A stretch of 64,000 nt of DNA from Dermacentor variabilis. Its lineage: Eukaryota > Arthropoda > Arachnida > Ixodida > Ixodidae. Every line of letters begins with the position of its first letter. Position 1 is the stretch's first letter. Below are positions 12,915 to 24,904 of the stretch, one piece after another. The position numbers and the translations under genes were made by a program. Below the pieces are notes generated by a model, which saw nothing but the letters and a program-made list of their open reading frames with translations, made no database searches and was not told where the DNA came from. The DNA lies in contig NC_134570.1 in NCBI RefSeq assembly GCF_050947875.1, positions 200,769,750 to 200,833,749 of the forward strand, read 5' to 3'.

Positions 12915-13026
12915 ACGGATGGATGGATGGATCATTGAGGCTCAACCCTTTGAATCGGGCGGCGGCGACACGCGCCATCTAGCCTTTAATGGTTCTATAT
13001 GCATGCATACCTATGTGTTTACTCCT

Positions 13027-16000
13027 TTACTTTTGCATTGATATTATCCACCAATCACATAGTCTCCGTTTAGTTATTTCTACCTGTTCAAAGTCTATTC
13101 TACTTTCACTGTCTTTAAAACCCAAAGCTTTGAATAGTTCCCTGTTAGATTCAACTGCAGGGTGAAGTTATTTACAAGCAAATATCAGGTGTTCAGCCGT
13201 TTCCTCCTCCTCTCCACACGCCTCGCACACCAAATGTATCTCCTGGTATCTGGCTCGGTACGTTTTAGTCCGCAGTATACCTGTCCTGGCTTCAAACAAC
13301 AATGAGCTTCCCTTAGAGTTATCGTAAATATTTTCTTTGGCTATTTCTTGCTTAAACGTCCTGTATGTCTCCAATGCCGATTTGGTTTGCATCTCTGTAC
13401 TCCAAATACCCCTCTCTGTCTCCTTAACCTTTTTCTCCTTACTTGTCCCCCCGCTACTGCCCAAGTGTTTGCTGGTCAATTTTCTAGTTCGCTTCCTGCA
13501 CCTCGTGTCAACATTCCTCGTGTATAAGTAACTGAAAACCTTCCTAGCCCACCGAATTTCCCCCATTTTTCTCAATCGCTCCTCAAATGCTATCTTGCTA
13601 CTAGCCTCTCTGCCCTCGAAAGAAGACCATCCCAGGTCCCCCTGCACTCCAAGATTTGGTGTCTTGCCATGTGCTCCCAGAGCGAGCCTACCCACACCAC
13701 GTTGCCTAATTTCCAACTGTTGCCGGGTCTCTGTTCTAATACATAGAACTGCATTGGCGAAAGTCAGGCCTGGTACCATTACCCCTTTCCATATCCCTCG
13801 TACTACCTCGTACCTATTGTAGTTCCACAGTGCCCTACTCTTCATAATCGCTGCACTTCGGTTACCTTTAGTCGTTAGATATTTTTCGTACTCTGTCAGA
13901 TACTCAATGCCATTATTTATTCACACCCCAAGGTACTTGTATTTATCGACTATCTCCAGCGTGGCCTGCTGTATCTTATGCTCGCCGCAAATGTTATCAT
14001 TAAATATCATGACTGCTGATTTTTCTTTGCTAAACTTCAAGCCTAATCTGTCTCCTTCTGTACCACATATGTCCAATAATTCCTGCAGATCTTCTGCATT
14101 GTCAGCCATTAATACGATATCATCCGCGTACATCAGTCCTGGCAATGACTGTTCGATCAATTTTCCTTGTTTGAAAAATGATAGGTTGAAGCCGAGTCCG
14201 CTTTGCTGTATTTTGGCCTCTAAACCTTGTAGGTACAGCATAAACATCAGAGGTGACAATAGGCACCCCTGCCTAAGCCCCCGCCGAATCATTAGAGGCT
14301 TCGAAATCTGCTTTTCCCATTGTATAATCACCCGGTTACCTTTATAGATATCTTTTAAGAAATTGGTTACTCCATCTTGCACTCCTAAAGTTTCCAGAAT
14401 GCCCCACAAGCCCTCTTGAAGTACACTGTCATAGGCTCCCTTGATGTCCAAAAAAGCCAGCCATAGAGGTCTGTGTTCCTTTTCAGCTATTTCAATGCAC
14501 TGTGTTAGCGAGAACAGATTGTCTTCTAGCCTCCTATGCTTCCGGAACCCATTTTGTAGCTCTCCAAGTAACCCCTCGTTCTCTACCCATGCCTGCAGTC
14601 TGTCCTTTATAATCTGCATAACCACCCTGTAAACCACTGACGTCACTGACATAGGCCGGTAGTTATTTATGTCAGCTTTGTCCCCCTTTCCCTTATATAT
14701 CATTCTCATCCTACTTAGCCTCCATTCGTCAGGTACTTTACCATCCACTAGCATTTTTCTCACCACCTCCCTCAATGCTTTCTTAGATTTCGGGCCCAAT
14801 TTCTTTATTAACGTAATTGGAATACCATCGGGACCTGCCGATGTGCTACTTGGTACCCTTTTCTCAGCCCTTTCCCACTCTTTTTGTCCAAGCGAAAGCA
14901 GTGGGTTGGCCGGGCTATCCCTCTCCGACGTACTGCATGTACCATTTCTCTGTTTTGTAAATTTTCCCCTCATCATGGTCTCTATATGCCCCTTGCCTCC
15001 TCTCCTTCTAACCGAGTACCTTGAGCTGTTACTATATACCTCTGCTCTAGGCTTGTCCTATTACCCAAGGAGTTCAGATGTTGCCATAATTTTCCAGCTG
15101 CCTGTTTATCTTTTTTATTGCTTATTTTTGACAGCCATTGGGACCCTTTTGTCTTGATTTTCTCGTTGATCAAATAGGATGCTTCCCTTTTGCATGTTAT
15201 GTAGTTTACTCATTTCCTCTCTACTTCTGCTTCACGTTCTCCCTTACTCTTGGAATACGTGTGTTCCCTGGAGGCTTCCTGACGTTTCTTTATGGCCTTC
15301 TTAACCTCTTCATCCCACCAGCTCTTGAGTTTTCGTATCCTTTGACTTGTTTTCCTGACTCGCGCCTTACCTAGCTCACGCTCAAATAGTCTCATTAACT
15401 TTGGGTAAGTCCAATCAGCTTCAGTACCCTCTGATATTTCCTCTTCAATTTGTTTGGCCGCTATTTCCACTTGGTCTTCTCAGTAAAAAATCACATCTGG
15501 CGTTTCCTCGCGCGTCGTTCGTGCTTTAGTTTCCCTCTTAAAACTCAACTTGATACGTTTGTGGTCGCTACCTATACTTCTGGAGCCCTGTTCATCTATA
15601 ATCATGGCTCCTAATCTATCGTACATCCTATGTGACATTAACGCATAATCTATTGTCGAGTGTCGACCCCCTACCTCCCATGTTAGGATCCCGTCACACT
15701 TTTCAGTAGAGTTACAGACAACTAAGTTAAGTCTCTCACACATATCCAGCAGCATGTTACCTGTGGAGTCTGTGTACACATCCATATCTTCAACATGCGC
15801 ATTCATGTCTCCTAATACAATTACTTCACATCCTTTTCCTAGCTCATTGATGTCCGCTGCTATACAGTCCAACACTTTTTTTGTTTTCCTCTTTAGCATT
15901 TGATCCTGTCCGAAGGTATACAAAGCCTAGAAGTGTTTTCGCCCCTGCTACTTTTCGTTTTAGCCATAAATGCTCCTTGCATTCCTGTTTGACCCTTTGC

Positions 16001-16320
16001 CAATTTGTATTTTTATGACCGAGTGCTCCAATTCCCCCACCCTTTCTGCTACCCTGCACTCTGTTGCAGTATTCCCATGCATAATCAGGGTTACAGGGCG
16101 GTTGTTCCATGTCCCTAAGATGTGTCTCTACAAACCCATAAACCATTAAGTTCTCCTGTCTTAATTGTTCTTCGATTTCCTCCCAGTTTAGCCTATTTCT
16201 GCCACCTTGCATGTTAATGAACCCTATGTCTGACTTAATTTGGCTCTTGCACTTATTCCTGTCACCTCTCCTACAGTACCGATGTTTGCGTGTTTGTGGC
16301 TCCTGCCTCGAATCGTCCAC
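13027..16320 (-). pseudogene. LINE ORF2: APE endonuclease and reverse transcriptase
   Basis: Minus-strand coding in three pieces. An AP-type endonuclease covers about 16240-15480, with VETHLRD, VLGDMNAHVED and GSDHKRIKLSF motifs; a frameshift lies between the first piece and the next (near 15850-15920). A linker follows (15470-14982), then a second frameshift near 14980. The RT runs 14976-13921 with NNYRPMSVTS, FLDIKGAYDSV (motif A), GLRQGCLLSPLMF (motif B), YADDIVLMAD (motif C) and YLGV. The thumb and a C-terminal CEACGEEEETAEHLIFAC zinc motif end the frame at TAA 13027-13029. In-frame stops are TGA at 15480-15482, 15210-15212 and 13921-13923, and TAA at 13168-13170. This protein would nick the target and copy the RNA; here it is inactive. 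I did not find an ATG for ORF2 immediately after ORF1. Confidence 0.85.
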
Positions 16321-16322
16321 GC

Positions 16323-17510
16323 CTACACTGCTTCTTTCAGGGTTCTGGGTCCCCCTAAAAAAGCTGTTGCCTGGCGATCCATCCTGCCCCCTATCCTTTT
16401 GCCAGTGGCACCACTGTAGTGAATACCATCCTGCACGAAAGGCCGGAAGCCGGTTCCCTACACGTCCCTGTTGACCTCCATCACGCTGTACCCGAGTCGT
16501 CCGCTCAGACTCCGAATGACCCGATTGGCCTCAACCACCCTCCTTTCTACCAAGTAAGCCTGGCCCTGGACCTCTGGGATAGTGCATATGGTGACATGCA
16601 CCCTCCCGGAGGCCTCTCTAAGCTCACTCAGCCCAGTCTTAATGTGCCTCTCAAGGTCCTGGCTTCTCCCCTTAAGCACGTGATTGAGCCCACAATGCAT
16701 AATGACCAAGCTGTCGCTCTCCGTGCTGACCCCAACTACTTCCCACGCCTTGGTCATTGCTTCCGCCATGCCCTTGCCCGCTTGCGCATCCACCTGTACT
16801 CGCCCGTCCGCCTTCACTCTCGCCATCACGCCCTGTTCGGCCCTCCCCACATTGGTGTCCCCTATCACCGGGACCCTTCTACGTGCAAACCGTTCGACTG
16901 CAGGCTGTGTCCGCTGCCCCTCCCTTTGCGTCCGGTGGCGCCCCTGTGGCTGCAGCCTCGCCTCACTCTGGGCGCGTTGTGCAGCTTCACTATAACTACG
17001 CCGTTTCACCGGCGGCGAGCTGAGGACGGCTTGCTCTGGCACCCTGCCTCCCACTTCGCCTGTAGGTTCTACGCTACTTTCTGAGTTTTTGCCAGCACTT
17101 TGTTGTCCTGACCCGACCTTCTCCGCTGTCCGCGTCTCCAGCGCGTCGAGCCGCCTTTCCAGTTCGGCGCTCCTTTCTTTTTCTTCCTCAAGCTCGGCCA
17201 CAGTCCTTACTAACTACGCGGCCTGGGCCGCCTCCACCTTGACGAAATTGTCAACTTTCGCCTGCAGTGCTACCCACTTCTCCTGTTCCTCCCTCAGGTC
17301 TGCCTTAAGCTCGTCGAACTTAGTCGCCCAATTCCTTTCCAGTTTTTGGACGACTTCCCTGACGCCCTCGCACGACCTGCACGTGAAGCTAGACCCCTCC
17401 GCGTCTGCTAAATTCTAGAACTTAGTTTCGTCGAGGAAGCACCATCGCAGGCACTCGTCGCACTGCACTTGCTCCCCGTCCCCCGCGGCCTTCACGTTCT
17501 TCGATTTCAT
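16323..17510 (-). pseudogene. LINE ORF1: zinc finger, coiled coil, esterase-like
   Basis: The frame starts at an ATG (17508-17510) and reads 395 codons to TAG at 16323-16325. It contains three internal TAG codons, at 17415-17417, 17214-17216 and 16458-16460. Residues about 17-50 hold a PHD-like cysteine pattern (CDECLRWC ... CRSC). Next comes a charged coiled-coil region (EELKADLREEQEKW-like, then AELEEEKERSAELERRLDAL), a basic linker, and an SGNH-esterase-like domain with VIGDTN, IMHCGLNH and DGIHYSG. In the family block I is normally GDS(N) with the catalytic serine; here threonine occupies that place, and the GxND block reads GLNH, while the D..H of the last block is kept. Such ORF1 proteins are thought to bind element RNA and perhaps lipids. 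No frameshift was seen, so decay is mainly by nonsense changes. Confidence 0.75.
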
Positions 17511-17930
17511 CGCTAGGCCCACGTCCCTAGGCCCAACGAGGAAGTTCGCCAAATCACTCAAGCAAAGCCGACCTCCACCGCTATCCCAAACTAAAATAAA
17601 GAATTATCACTCCCTACCCCATGTAAGAATCCGAGGAGCTAGCTGAAAGAATTAACTAAGCCTATCAACAGGTCCCTCTTACCAACTAGGCCTAACGGGG
17701 GAGCCGCCAGACCTAGACAAAGCCGGTATGTTTGCTACTCTTACCAAGAATTAAAATTTGCGCCTCTACTCCATGCAACAGAAAACACTTCAAAACACTA
17801 GCTAATAAAGATAAAAAAGTACTTAGCTACGAACGAAGTCGCTGAAGCCTCGACCACAGGAGCGTCCGTACGAACAGCTTACGACACGGCGATCTTGACA
17901 CCACTTCACTTCGCCGGACGCGCAGCGCGC

Positions 17931-19343
17931 GCTGCCCCCTGGTGCCGCACTCTGTGAGCGCGGAGAGTAGAACAGATTCGTTTTCGTTTTCGCATTAGTG
18001 CTTTAGTTACTGGAGCTGCAAAATAATTGCTTGACAATTAACTGAATTCTAAAAGAGGAAAACGCTTTCTCTCCCGCAAGTTATTGCGTTTTATACAAAC
18101 GGAGACAGAATGCAAGAAGCAGAAAGGCAGGGAGGTCAACCAAACCATTCGCTACTGGGGATAGCAAACTCCAGTGCGGGAATGAAGTGCAAACCAGTGG
18201 ACTGCGATGCGTCCATAAGCTCTAGTAAAGTGATAATTTGGGCTGGTTGCTGCATGTAATGAACGGGTAAATAATGAGTTGTGTCATAACATTTACCCAT
18301 GTATAAAGCACATGGAACTAATGGTGTTGCATTCTAGGTCGAAAAGTAATAAACCTTGAATCGTTACAACTCGGCACTGGGCATTCTTTTCCGTCTTTTT
18401 TATTCTTCTTTTTGACAGTACACACAATACTAGCACGGTGATACGTCCTTCATCTTCACTCACCTTCCAGTAGTTTGCACACATGTCGGTGCATGTTCGT
18501 CTTTATTCTGCCGTACAACAATGAGCGCGCTTACCGGTCTTGTTTCAAGATGAAGCGTCAAATGTTTGCGATTACATCTTGCCGCAAGAATTAACACATG
18601 AACAGTGAAGATTGTGCGTAGTCGATTTGTCTCAATGAATGGGCGGTTATTGTCAGAGACGAGATATTTTGTAAATATTATGGGAATGAGTTAAACCAAC
18701 TACATTGCAGTTCAGCAGTGCCCTTTCACACTTGGGTTAATTGCTTGCCACATTCGAAAATTTCATCCGACCGTTGTACTTGGATCTATAGGTCGCCTTC
18801 GAGACCATTTGTTGCTAAATGTAAACGCAGTTACGATCATTATACCACTCCCTGCGTTTCGGTACTGATTTATAATGCGTACAATTTTTGGCGTAGAGCA
18901 CCAATGTCATTCGCAGTGCACCAGCACCTGAGTCTCGCAAACTTATTTACGTATGTACGTATGCCCACGGCTCTTCGTTCACTTAAACATATATGCTGTA
19001 TTATTAACTGCGAAGCGCTTAATTTGAGAACATTGCGAGAACGCGCATATATTTGCGCATATGGTCAGCGTTACAAGGCCCATATGCGCGGCAAACTGCG
19101 ACCGGAATAGAAGATGCGTATATATATTTATACAATCTGTTATTGCAGCTTTTGGTAGAAGGCTAACTCTCACATTTTGTACGCATCTTCAAAATGCGTA
19201 CAGTTCGCGTGTTCAATAAAATATTGTTAGCTGCAACTTTGTGAGTACGAGCGCTCATTCAGACATGTAGCTTAAATTTTCTCACAATAATACGGATGTT
19301 CGCATACCAAAAATACGGAATTCTGTCTGTTTCGTGAAAAGCA
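17931..19343. other. No recognised gene
   Basis: A 130-codon plus-strand open frame (18718-19110) has no recognisable domain. The rest has short frames only. Nothing else supported. Confidence 0.35.
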
Positions 19344-19535
19344 GTGTATAGCCGTTATATGATTACAGTGAAAATGTCCGTAAAGCTTAAAACGGAAAGA
19401 ACTTTCCGTATATTAACGGCAGATTTTGTCGTATTTTTGAAATATGCCATATTTTCCGTATATTTGCCTGCAGTTCTCCGTATAATGACGGAAATCCTCC
19501 GTATAATGACGGAAATTTTTTATAGTGTACTTAAA
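19344..19535. repeat. Repeat with CCGTATAATGACGGAAAT units
   Basis: The 18-base motif occurs twice with a 21-bp period (19478-19495 and 19499-19516), and related CCGTA/ACGGA words recur from about 19380. The left side contains ACAGTGAAAATGTCCGTAA and the right ACGGAAATTTTTTATAGTGT, which read like degenerate inverted ends (ACAGTGAAAA against ACACTATAAAA). A small MITE is likely but unproven. Confidence 0.5.
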
Positions 19536-19976
19536 GGCACACTCAAGGCAAATATTATGTCAACGTGAACTGTTATAGCCGCATCCCAGAAAGCAGGCAG
19601 CGCAAGAATTGTGCCAACAAAACGCTGTTTCAGATTAGATCACCTCTGAAGGGTTTGCATTCCTGGAGCACGATTGCAGTCACCCGCCATGAGCGTGAAG
19701 ATGCGACGTTGGTTACGCTATCACTGCCCTTTACTGCGGTCGGTGAGTAGAATGGCGCCCGACAGCCGGCGCTGCGGTTTTTTTAGTGAAACGCGCCAGC
19801 ACGGTCGGGAACCGAGCGATGACACAGCTGACAGCGTCACAAGAAATTATGAAATGGACCCGAAATTTTCTGTGCGTGAAGAAATTTCGCTTGTCGCCCA
19901 GAAGTCCGCGCGGCGGCCCGCACGCTACCGTGCAATCGCGTAAGAACGGGACAGCAGCCAGTGCGGCCGCTTCGAT

Positions 19977-21392
19977 TCGACATCCCTAACATATTCCTTC
20001 ATCGATATGCCGAGTGGATGGCAAAATTTCTAATCCTCCTTTTTAACAAATCATTATCCACTTGCACCCTTCCTACGGAATGGAAAACTGCCAAAATAAC
20101 ACCAATACACAAATCAGGAAATAAATCTGATCCTTCAAACTACAGGCCCATATCATTAACCAGTACAGTATGCAAGTTATTGGAACATATTATTTTAAAA
20201 CACGTAAATGCTTATCTAGAAGTAAATGATATCCTAACCCCTTGTCAGCACGGCTTTCGTAAAGGCCTTTCTACTATTACGCAATTAATTGAATTAACAC
20301 ATGACATATCCAAGAGAATTGATAACCAGAAACAAATAAACCTCATACTTTTAGACTTTTCGAAGGCATTTGACCGCGTGTCACACACTAAACTTCTCGC
20401 AAAACTAGAACTAACTTAGTAATCACACACAATTTGTTGAAATTACCAACGAGAGGTCCGCGACAACTAACGTTACATCAGGAGTACCCCAAGGAAGTGT
20501 CTTAGCCTCAGTATTATTCTTAATCTTTATTAATGACTTCCCAGCATATGCTTCACAGAATATCAAACTTTTTGCAGATGACTGCGTTCTATTCCAGGAA
20601 ATTAACTGCCTTGATGACCATAGAACTTTAAATAACGCCATAACAGCAGTTTTCCAGTGGTGCAAGGACTGGCAGATGGATATCAACCTAAAAAAGTCCG
20701 TTCTATTATCCATAACCAGAAAAAAACCTACATCAGCCTTCCAGTACACCCTTATCAACATTCCTCTTGCATCTGTTCAGGAGCATAAGTACCTTGGTGT
20801 GACACTAACATCTGACTTCAGGTGGGATTCTCACGTTAACAATATCACATCAACCGCAATAAGACAGCTATTCTTCATTAACAGGCGCCTTAAACAAGCA
20901 CCATCTGAAACAAAGTTACTCGCATATAAAACACTTATAAGACCGGTTCTAGAGTACGCCAACGCAGTTTGGTTCCCGTTTGCTAACAAGCTGATTAAAA
21001 AACTTGAAGGGGTACAGCGAAAAGCGCTGAGATACATATATAATAAACACTGCATCACAGACTCGCCAACAGCATTACTGAAACGTGCCGAACTTCTAAC
21101 CATGCATAGCAGAGCCAAGCTTGCTAGACTAAAAATCATGTATCAGTTAATACACAATCAACTTAAACTGCCTATTATGAAATACATATCAACGTCCTCG
21201 AATAGATTAACTCGTCCTAAACACCCACACACATTAAGCGAATTTTCATTCCGCATTGATATTTTCAAATACTCATTTTTTCCAAGGGCGACACGCGAAT
21301 GGAATAATCTTAACACAAGTATTACTGACGGCTCATCCTTAGATACGTTTGGTACCCTGATTGCGGATCAACTATACGCATTGCAGCAATAA
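19977..21392 (+). pseudogene. CR1/L2-type reverse transcriptase, internally deleted
   Basis: The first frame (to 20419) holds DIPNIFLHRYAEW, YRPISLTSTVCKLLE, HGFRKGLSTITQL and motif A, LLDFSKAFDRVSH. It then hits a stop after LAKLELT. The next frame resumes at about 20424 with HTQFVEI and continues open through motif B (SGVPQGSVLASVLFLIFIND), motif C (LFADDCVLF), YLGVTL and a C-terminal region ending DQLYALQQ. The segment that normally links motif A to TQFVEI (about 20 residues in relatives) is largely missing at the junction, so a small deletion combined with a frame change explains the break. Otherwise the C-terminal 320 codons are open, suggesting a relatively young copy. Confidence 0.85.
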
Positions 21393-21770
21393 TTCTTCAC
21401 ATTATTTACGTAGTTTCTTGTTGCCTCGTTATTTTAACGGTGTTTGTGCTTGACTATAATTACGGCAGTGATGCAATATATTTCTTTTCTTGTTGGCATT
21501 ATTGTAACCTTGATTGTTGCGTGACTGTTATTACCTCAATACTGACCCTGTAACTGGTTTCTGTAACTGCAACTATCGTTGTCATAACCTCTCCGTTCTA
21601 TTTATTCTCTTGTATAATCACGTAATCAAATTGTTATATGCCCAAGTTTTTTATTGTATAAGATTTAGTAAGTAACACCTTATACCATGTTCCTATGTAT
21701 GACATACAGCCCTTCCTGTTACAATCCCTGATGGGATTCACAGTATCAATAAATGAATGAAATGAATGAA
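19977..21770 (+). mobile_element. 5'-truncated CR1/L2-type LINE with (TGAA)n tail
   Basis: Coding similarity starts abruptly inside RT at about 19977 and runs to a stop at 21390-21392. A 3' UTR of about 350 bp follows, ending with GATGGGATTCACAGTATCAATAAATGAATGAAATGAATGAAT, a microsatellite-like tail typical of this group. Endonuclease and ORF1 are missing, as in target-primed insertion with early termination. Confidence 0.85.
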
Positions 21771-22627
21771 TTCGCTCTTGGTAGTTGCTATCATCCGCGA
21801 GAGCAGGAACTGCTACATAATAGAATGACCCTTCGGTTATGTGCAGCTTTCAGAAGTTCTTCCTCATGGTTTTGCAGGTTTCATTCATCGCCGAGGGAGC
21901 CGAATTGTAAGGCCCGTAAAATGCAAAAAAGCTCGATTATCGTGCTTTTTGCGCGAGGTGGAAGAAGCCCAAGTGGTCAAAAATAAATGTGGCGCCGTAC
22001 ACCTACAACGCCCCTCTAAAATCATTGGGCAACTTAGGCACGTTAAATGTAACAAGCTAAAGGTCATTTTTTAAATGTGTAAGCATTTCTATGCGTAGCC
22101 AACAAGAAAAACCGTCCCTCCTTGGATGCCGCAAGAGGATAGCTTTCGAGATAGGGCCCGCAGCAGCGAGACAACACACCTTCGTGCGGCTTCTGGCTCC
22201 AACATGAACTAAGCGGCGAGAACACAGCGCTCACGAAGCTATCAGCACTTGCGCTCTCTCTGCCACCATATCAGATCGCTTTCCAGATAGGGCCCGCGCG
22301 GATGCGTCATGCGCTGCCGCCGCCGGAGTTCGGTTGATCACGGTCTCTAACAGCTTTAGACAAATGCAGAAGGCGCTAAAGAGTGATAACGCCTTATAAT
22401 GATTGGAACGTCATCAATACACCTGGTGCCACCACCTGCAGTAGTTTGCTTGCGTCGTCGCTTCAACTTGCGCCGCAGTCCGCAGCAGTTCGTGTCACAG
22501 CAGCGCTCTCGTTCATACTGGTCGGATCAGGATTCATAATATCCTTATTGACAACGGGCTGCGGAAGTCGCACAATGCTTAAGCATATTTGACAACACCT
22601 AAGGAAGCTTCTGCGTGACTTTTTTTT
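21771..22627. other. No gene; short GC-rich direct repeats
   Basis: GATAGGGCCCGC occurs at about 22150-22161 and again about 135 bp on, each preceded by a GCTTTC word. This resembles a dispersed tick repeat but I cannot name it. Other open frames are motif-free. Confidence 0.35.
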
Positions 22628-22640
22628 ACTATAAGAGGTT

Positions 22641-22802
22641 AATAATAATAATATTTGGGGTTTTACGTGCCAAAACCACTTTCTGATTATGAGGCACGCC
22701 GTAGTGGAGGACTCCGGAAATTTTGACCACCTGGGGTTCTTTAACGTGCACCTAAATCTAAGCACACGGGCGTTTTCGCATTTCGCCTCCATCGAAATGC
22801 GG
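22641..22802 (-). mobile_element. tRNA-type SINE copy, 5'-truncated
   Basis: On the minus strand the copy starts at CCGCATTTCGATGG and ends in an (ATT)n tail. It matches the body of the full copy at 23411-23652 but lacks the tRNA-like head. It is flanked by an exact 13-bp duplication, ACTATAAGAGGTT, at 22628-22640 and 22803-22815, so the truncation happened at or before insertion, not by later deletion. Confidence 0.9.
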
Positions 22803-22924
22803 ACTATAAGAGGTTCTTTCCAGTTACGGTGTTGGCATTTTTTAGGAAGCCAAGCTATTATTTTCATTTCTACTATGGTTTCCACTCATTCCGAGAGCTT
22901 GATATCAGCTTTGGAAAATAAAGA

Positions 22925-23105
<181 letters not shown>

Positions 23106-23410
23106 CTGAACAGCCATATTTTTTGGCCAGTCAGTGCGAGATAGCTGGGCTATGGCGCACCTGTATGTCAGGAATAGTTCCCCGCTCTTTTTTAGTGGCA
23201 CTGAGAATCCCATACTTCGGTCAGTCTTTTGAGTTACACTTGCTAATGATTTCCCTCCTTTAGTTGTTCATTGTAATATTCATTTACGTGCTTTGGAAGG
23301 TTCCTACGTCACGTTTCCTTCAAGGTTTTTTTCTTCACAATTTGCTTGTCCAGTAAGTACTTGTACCGGGTGTCGCGGAAAGTATGATAGCAATATTTAT
23401 TAGGTATGAT

Positions 23411-23652
23411 AATAATAATAATAATATTTGGGGTTTTACGTGCCAAAACCACTTTCTGATTACGAGGCACGCCGTAGTGGAGGACTCCGGAAATTTTGAC
23501 CACCTGGGGTTCTTTAACGTGCACCTAAATCTAAGCACACGGGTGTTTTCGCATTTCGCCCCCATCGAAATGCGGCCGCCGTGGCCGGGATTCGATCCCG
23601 CGACCTCGTGCTCAGCAGCCCAACAGCATAGCCACTGAGCAACCACGGCGGG
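23411..23652 (-). mobile_element. Full-length tRNA-derived SINE
   Basis: On the minus strand a tRNA-like head (CCGCCGTGGTTGCTCAGTGGC ...) is followed by a body (GGTTAAAGAACCCCAGGTGG-like, from the complement of CACCTGGGGTTCTTTAACG) and an (ATT)n tail. An exact 13-bp duplication, TATTAGGTATGAT, flanks it (23398-23410 and 23653-23665). It is transcribed by RNA polymerase III in families of this type and moved by a partner LINE. It matches in style the abundant tick SINE known as Ruka; the family name is from memory. Confidence 0.92.
23587..23645 (-). promoter_or_regulatory. Internal RNA polymerase III promoter (A and B boxes) of the SINE
   Basis: The A box TGGTTGCTCAGTGGC is at 23631-23645 and the B box GGGATCGAATCCC at 23587-23599, both on the minus strand. 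They fit the consensus TRGYNNARNNG and GWTCRANNC of tRNA genes. The truncated SINE nearby lacks both. Confidence 0.85.
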
Positions 23653-23665
23653 TATTAGGTATGAT

Positions 23666-24671
23666 TTTTCGGCCTACACTTTACTGCTGACTATACATTG
23701 GCCAGGCGAGGGCACGATATACAGACAAGTTCTAAAGATCAACGGCTAATATAGAAACAACCATGACTGTCAGTCCTTCACAGCTATCGCTAGAAACGCT
23801 TTTGGTCCGAAGGTGTGAGTCAGCTGGATGACATTTATTTATTTGTCAGATACTGCCAGTTACCTTTTGGAACCCATGGGAGGAGCGGGTACATTGTTTT
23901 TATAAAGTATAAATTATACATTGCAAACATTCAAGTCGACAATATTGATAGCAATAACAGTATTGCATACAAATGCTGAGAAAGCAGATGAAACTAAACG
24001 AGGACTGAAGGCGAGAACAAGAAAATGTACTAAATCAATAGTACTGCACTAAGTCCGTACTCTCACGAATTTATTCTGAGACAATACCACAACCACAAGC
24101 GCACCAAATAACAAGTGGGAAAACATGTATCTGTTTGCAGCCATAGGCCAAGACACTAAATAGCTATTCACAATAAAGATGATAAAAAAGGTGCCCGAAG
24201 TTACCTGAAACCATCAACATAGGAAACATAAGGAACAGGTAAAGTAACAATAGCTACTCTGAAACTGATACGTGAGCATAGCGTTAGATTCCCGGAACCT
24301 TCTGCGAATAATACCAGAGAAGCGCCTAGGGAATAAGCATTAGTGACACGCATACAATGCAAATTATATGCACAATGATTAAACAAAATCACCGATAAAT
24401 ATCGCAGGTAATGTTGCACGGCAGATGTGAAGCCATCGGCTTATGACAAACCAAGTAAGCCACATAAAAGCGCGTTCCATTGCGCAATGGTTCCAGGAAG
24501 AAAGGAAAAACTGTATGGTTTTTTTTCGCTCGTGGCATTAAATCGGCTTGCTGTGCTTACATCTCGTTGGCCCTGCACTGTTATACTGCATTCAACTGAT
24601 GAAATACACATGAGTTATACTCTTTACGATATTAAAAATCATTTGTAGTTGGTGTAGTTTTCTGCATAATT
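23666..24671. other. No recognised gene
   Basis: Only short motif-free frames on both strands; no repeat family recognised. Confidence 0.4.
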
Positions 24672-24904
24672 CTAGAGTATAGAAAGACCACTCAATTGCC
24701 CGAGGTCCGTAACGGACACGTGCCTGCAATAGGCGTTAAAGATGAATCTTAGCGGTGCATTCTGAACACGTTCAATGCAATTAATATCAGATTTGGTGTG
24801 CAGATTCCAAGCGGCGTCTGCATATTCCAATAATGATATAACTAACGTAGTGTAGGCCACAAGCTCAGTTTTAGAAGTGCAATGTTTAGACGATTTCTTA
24901 ACAT
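24672..24904 (-). pseudogene. CR1-type LINE fragment (post-RT region)
   Basis: The minus strand encodes KHCTSKTELVAYTTLV, LLEYADAAWNLHTKSDI and IERVQNAPLRFIFNAY, the conserved region downstream of the RT palm in CR1/jockey-type LINEs. The fragment stops where the inverted terminal repeat of the Penelope-like element begins (about 24905), so that element may have inserted into this LINE or captured its edge. The matching continuation was not found on the far side at 26976. Confidence 0.75.

Larger units (their letters stand above)
12915..17930 (-). mobile_element. Near full-length CR1-superfamily-like LINE
   Basis: Read on the minus strand, the element runs from a GC-richer 5' region (about 17930-17511) through ORF1 (17510-16323) and ORF2 (about 16320-13027) to a 3' UTR whose tail is (ATCC)n next to ATTGAGCCTC (about 12916-12945). 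ORF1 with a zinc finger, coiled coil and esterase-like domain is the arrangement described for CR1-type LINEs. ORF2 lacks RNase H. The exact 5' end is a guess; no target duplication was identified. The exact clade (CR1, L2, Rex1 or a relative) is uncertain, because the RT block GLRQGCLLSPLMF is not the usual CR1 GVPQGS form. Confidence 0.8.
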
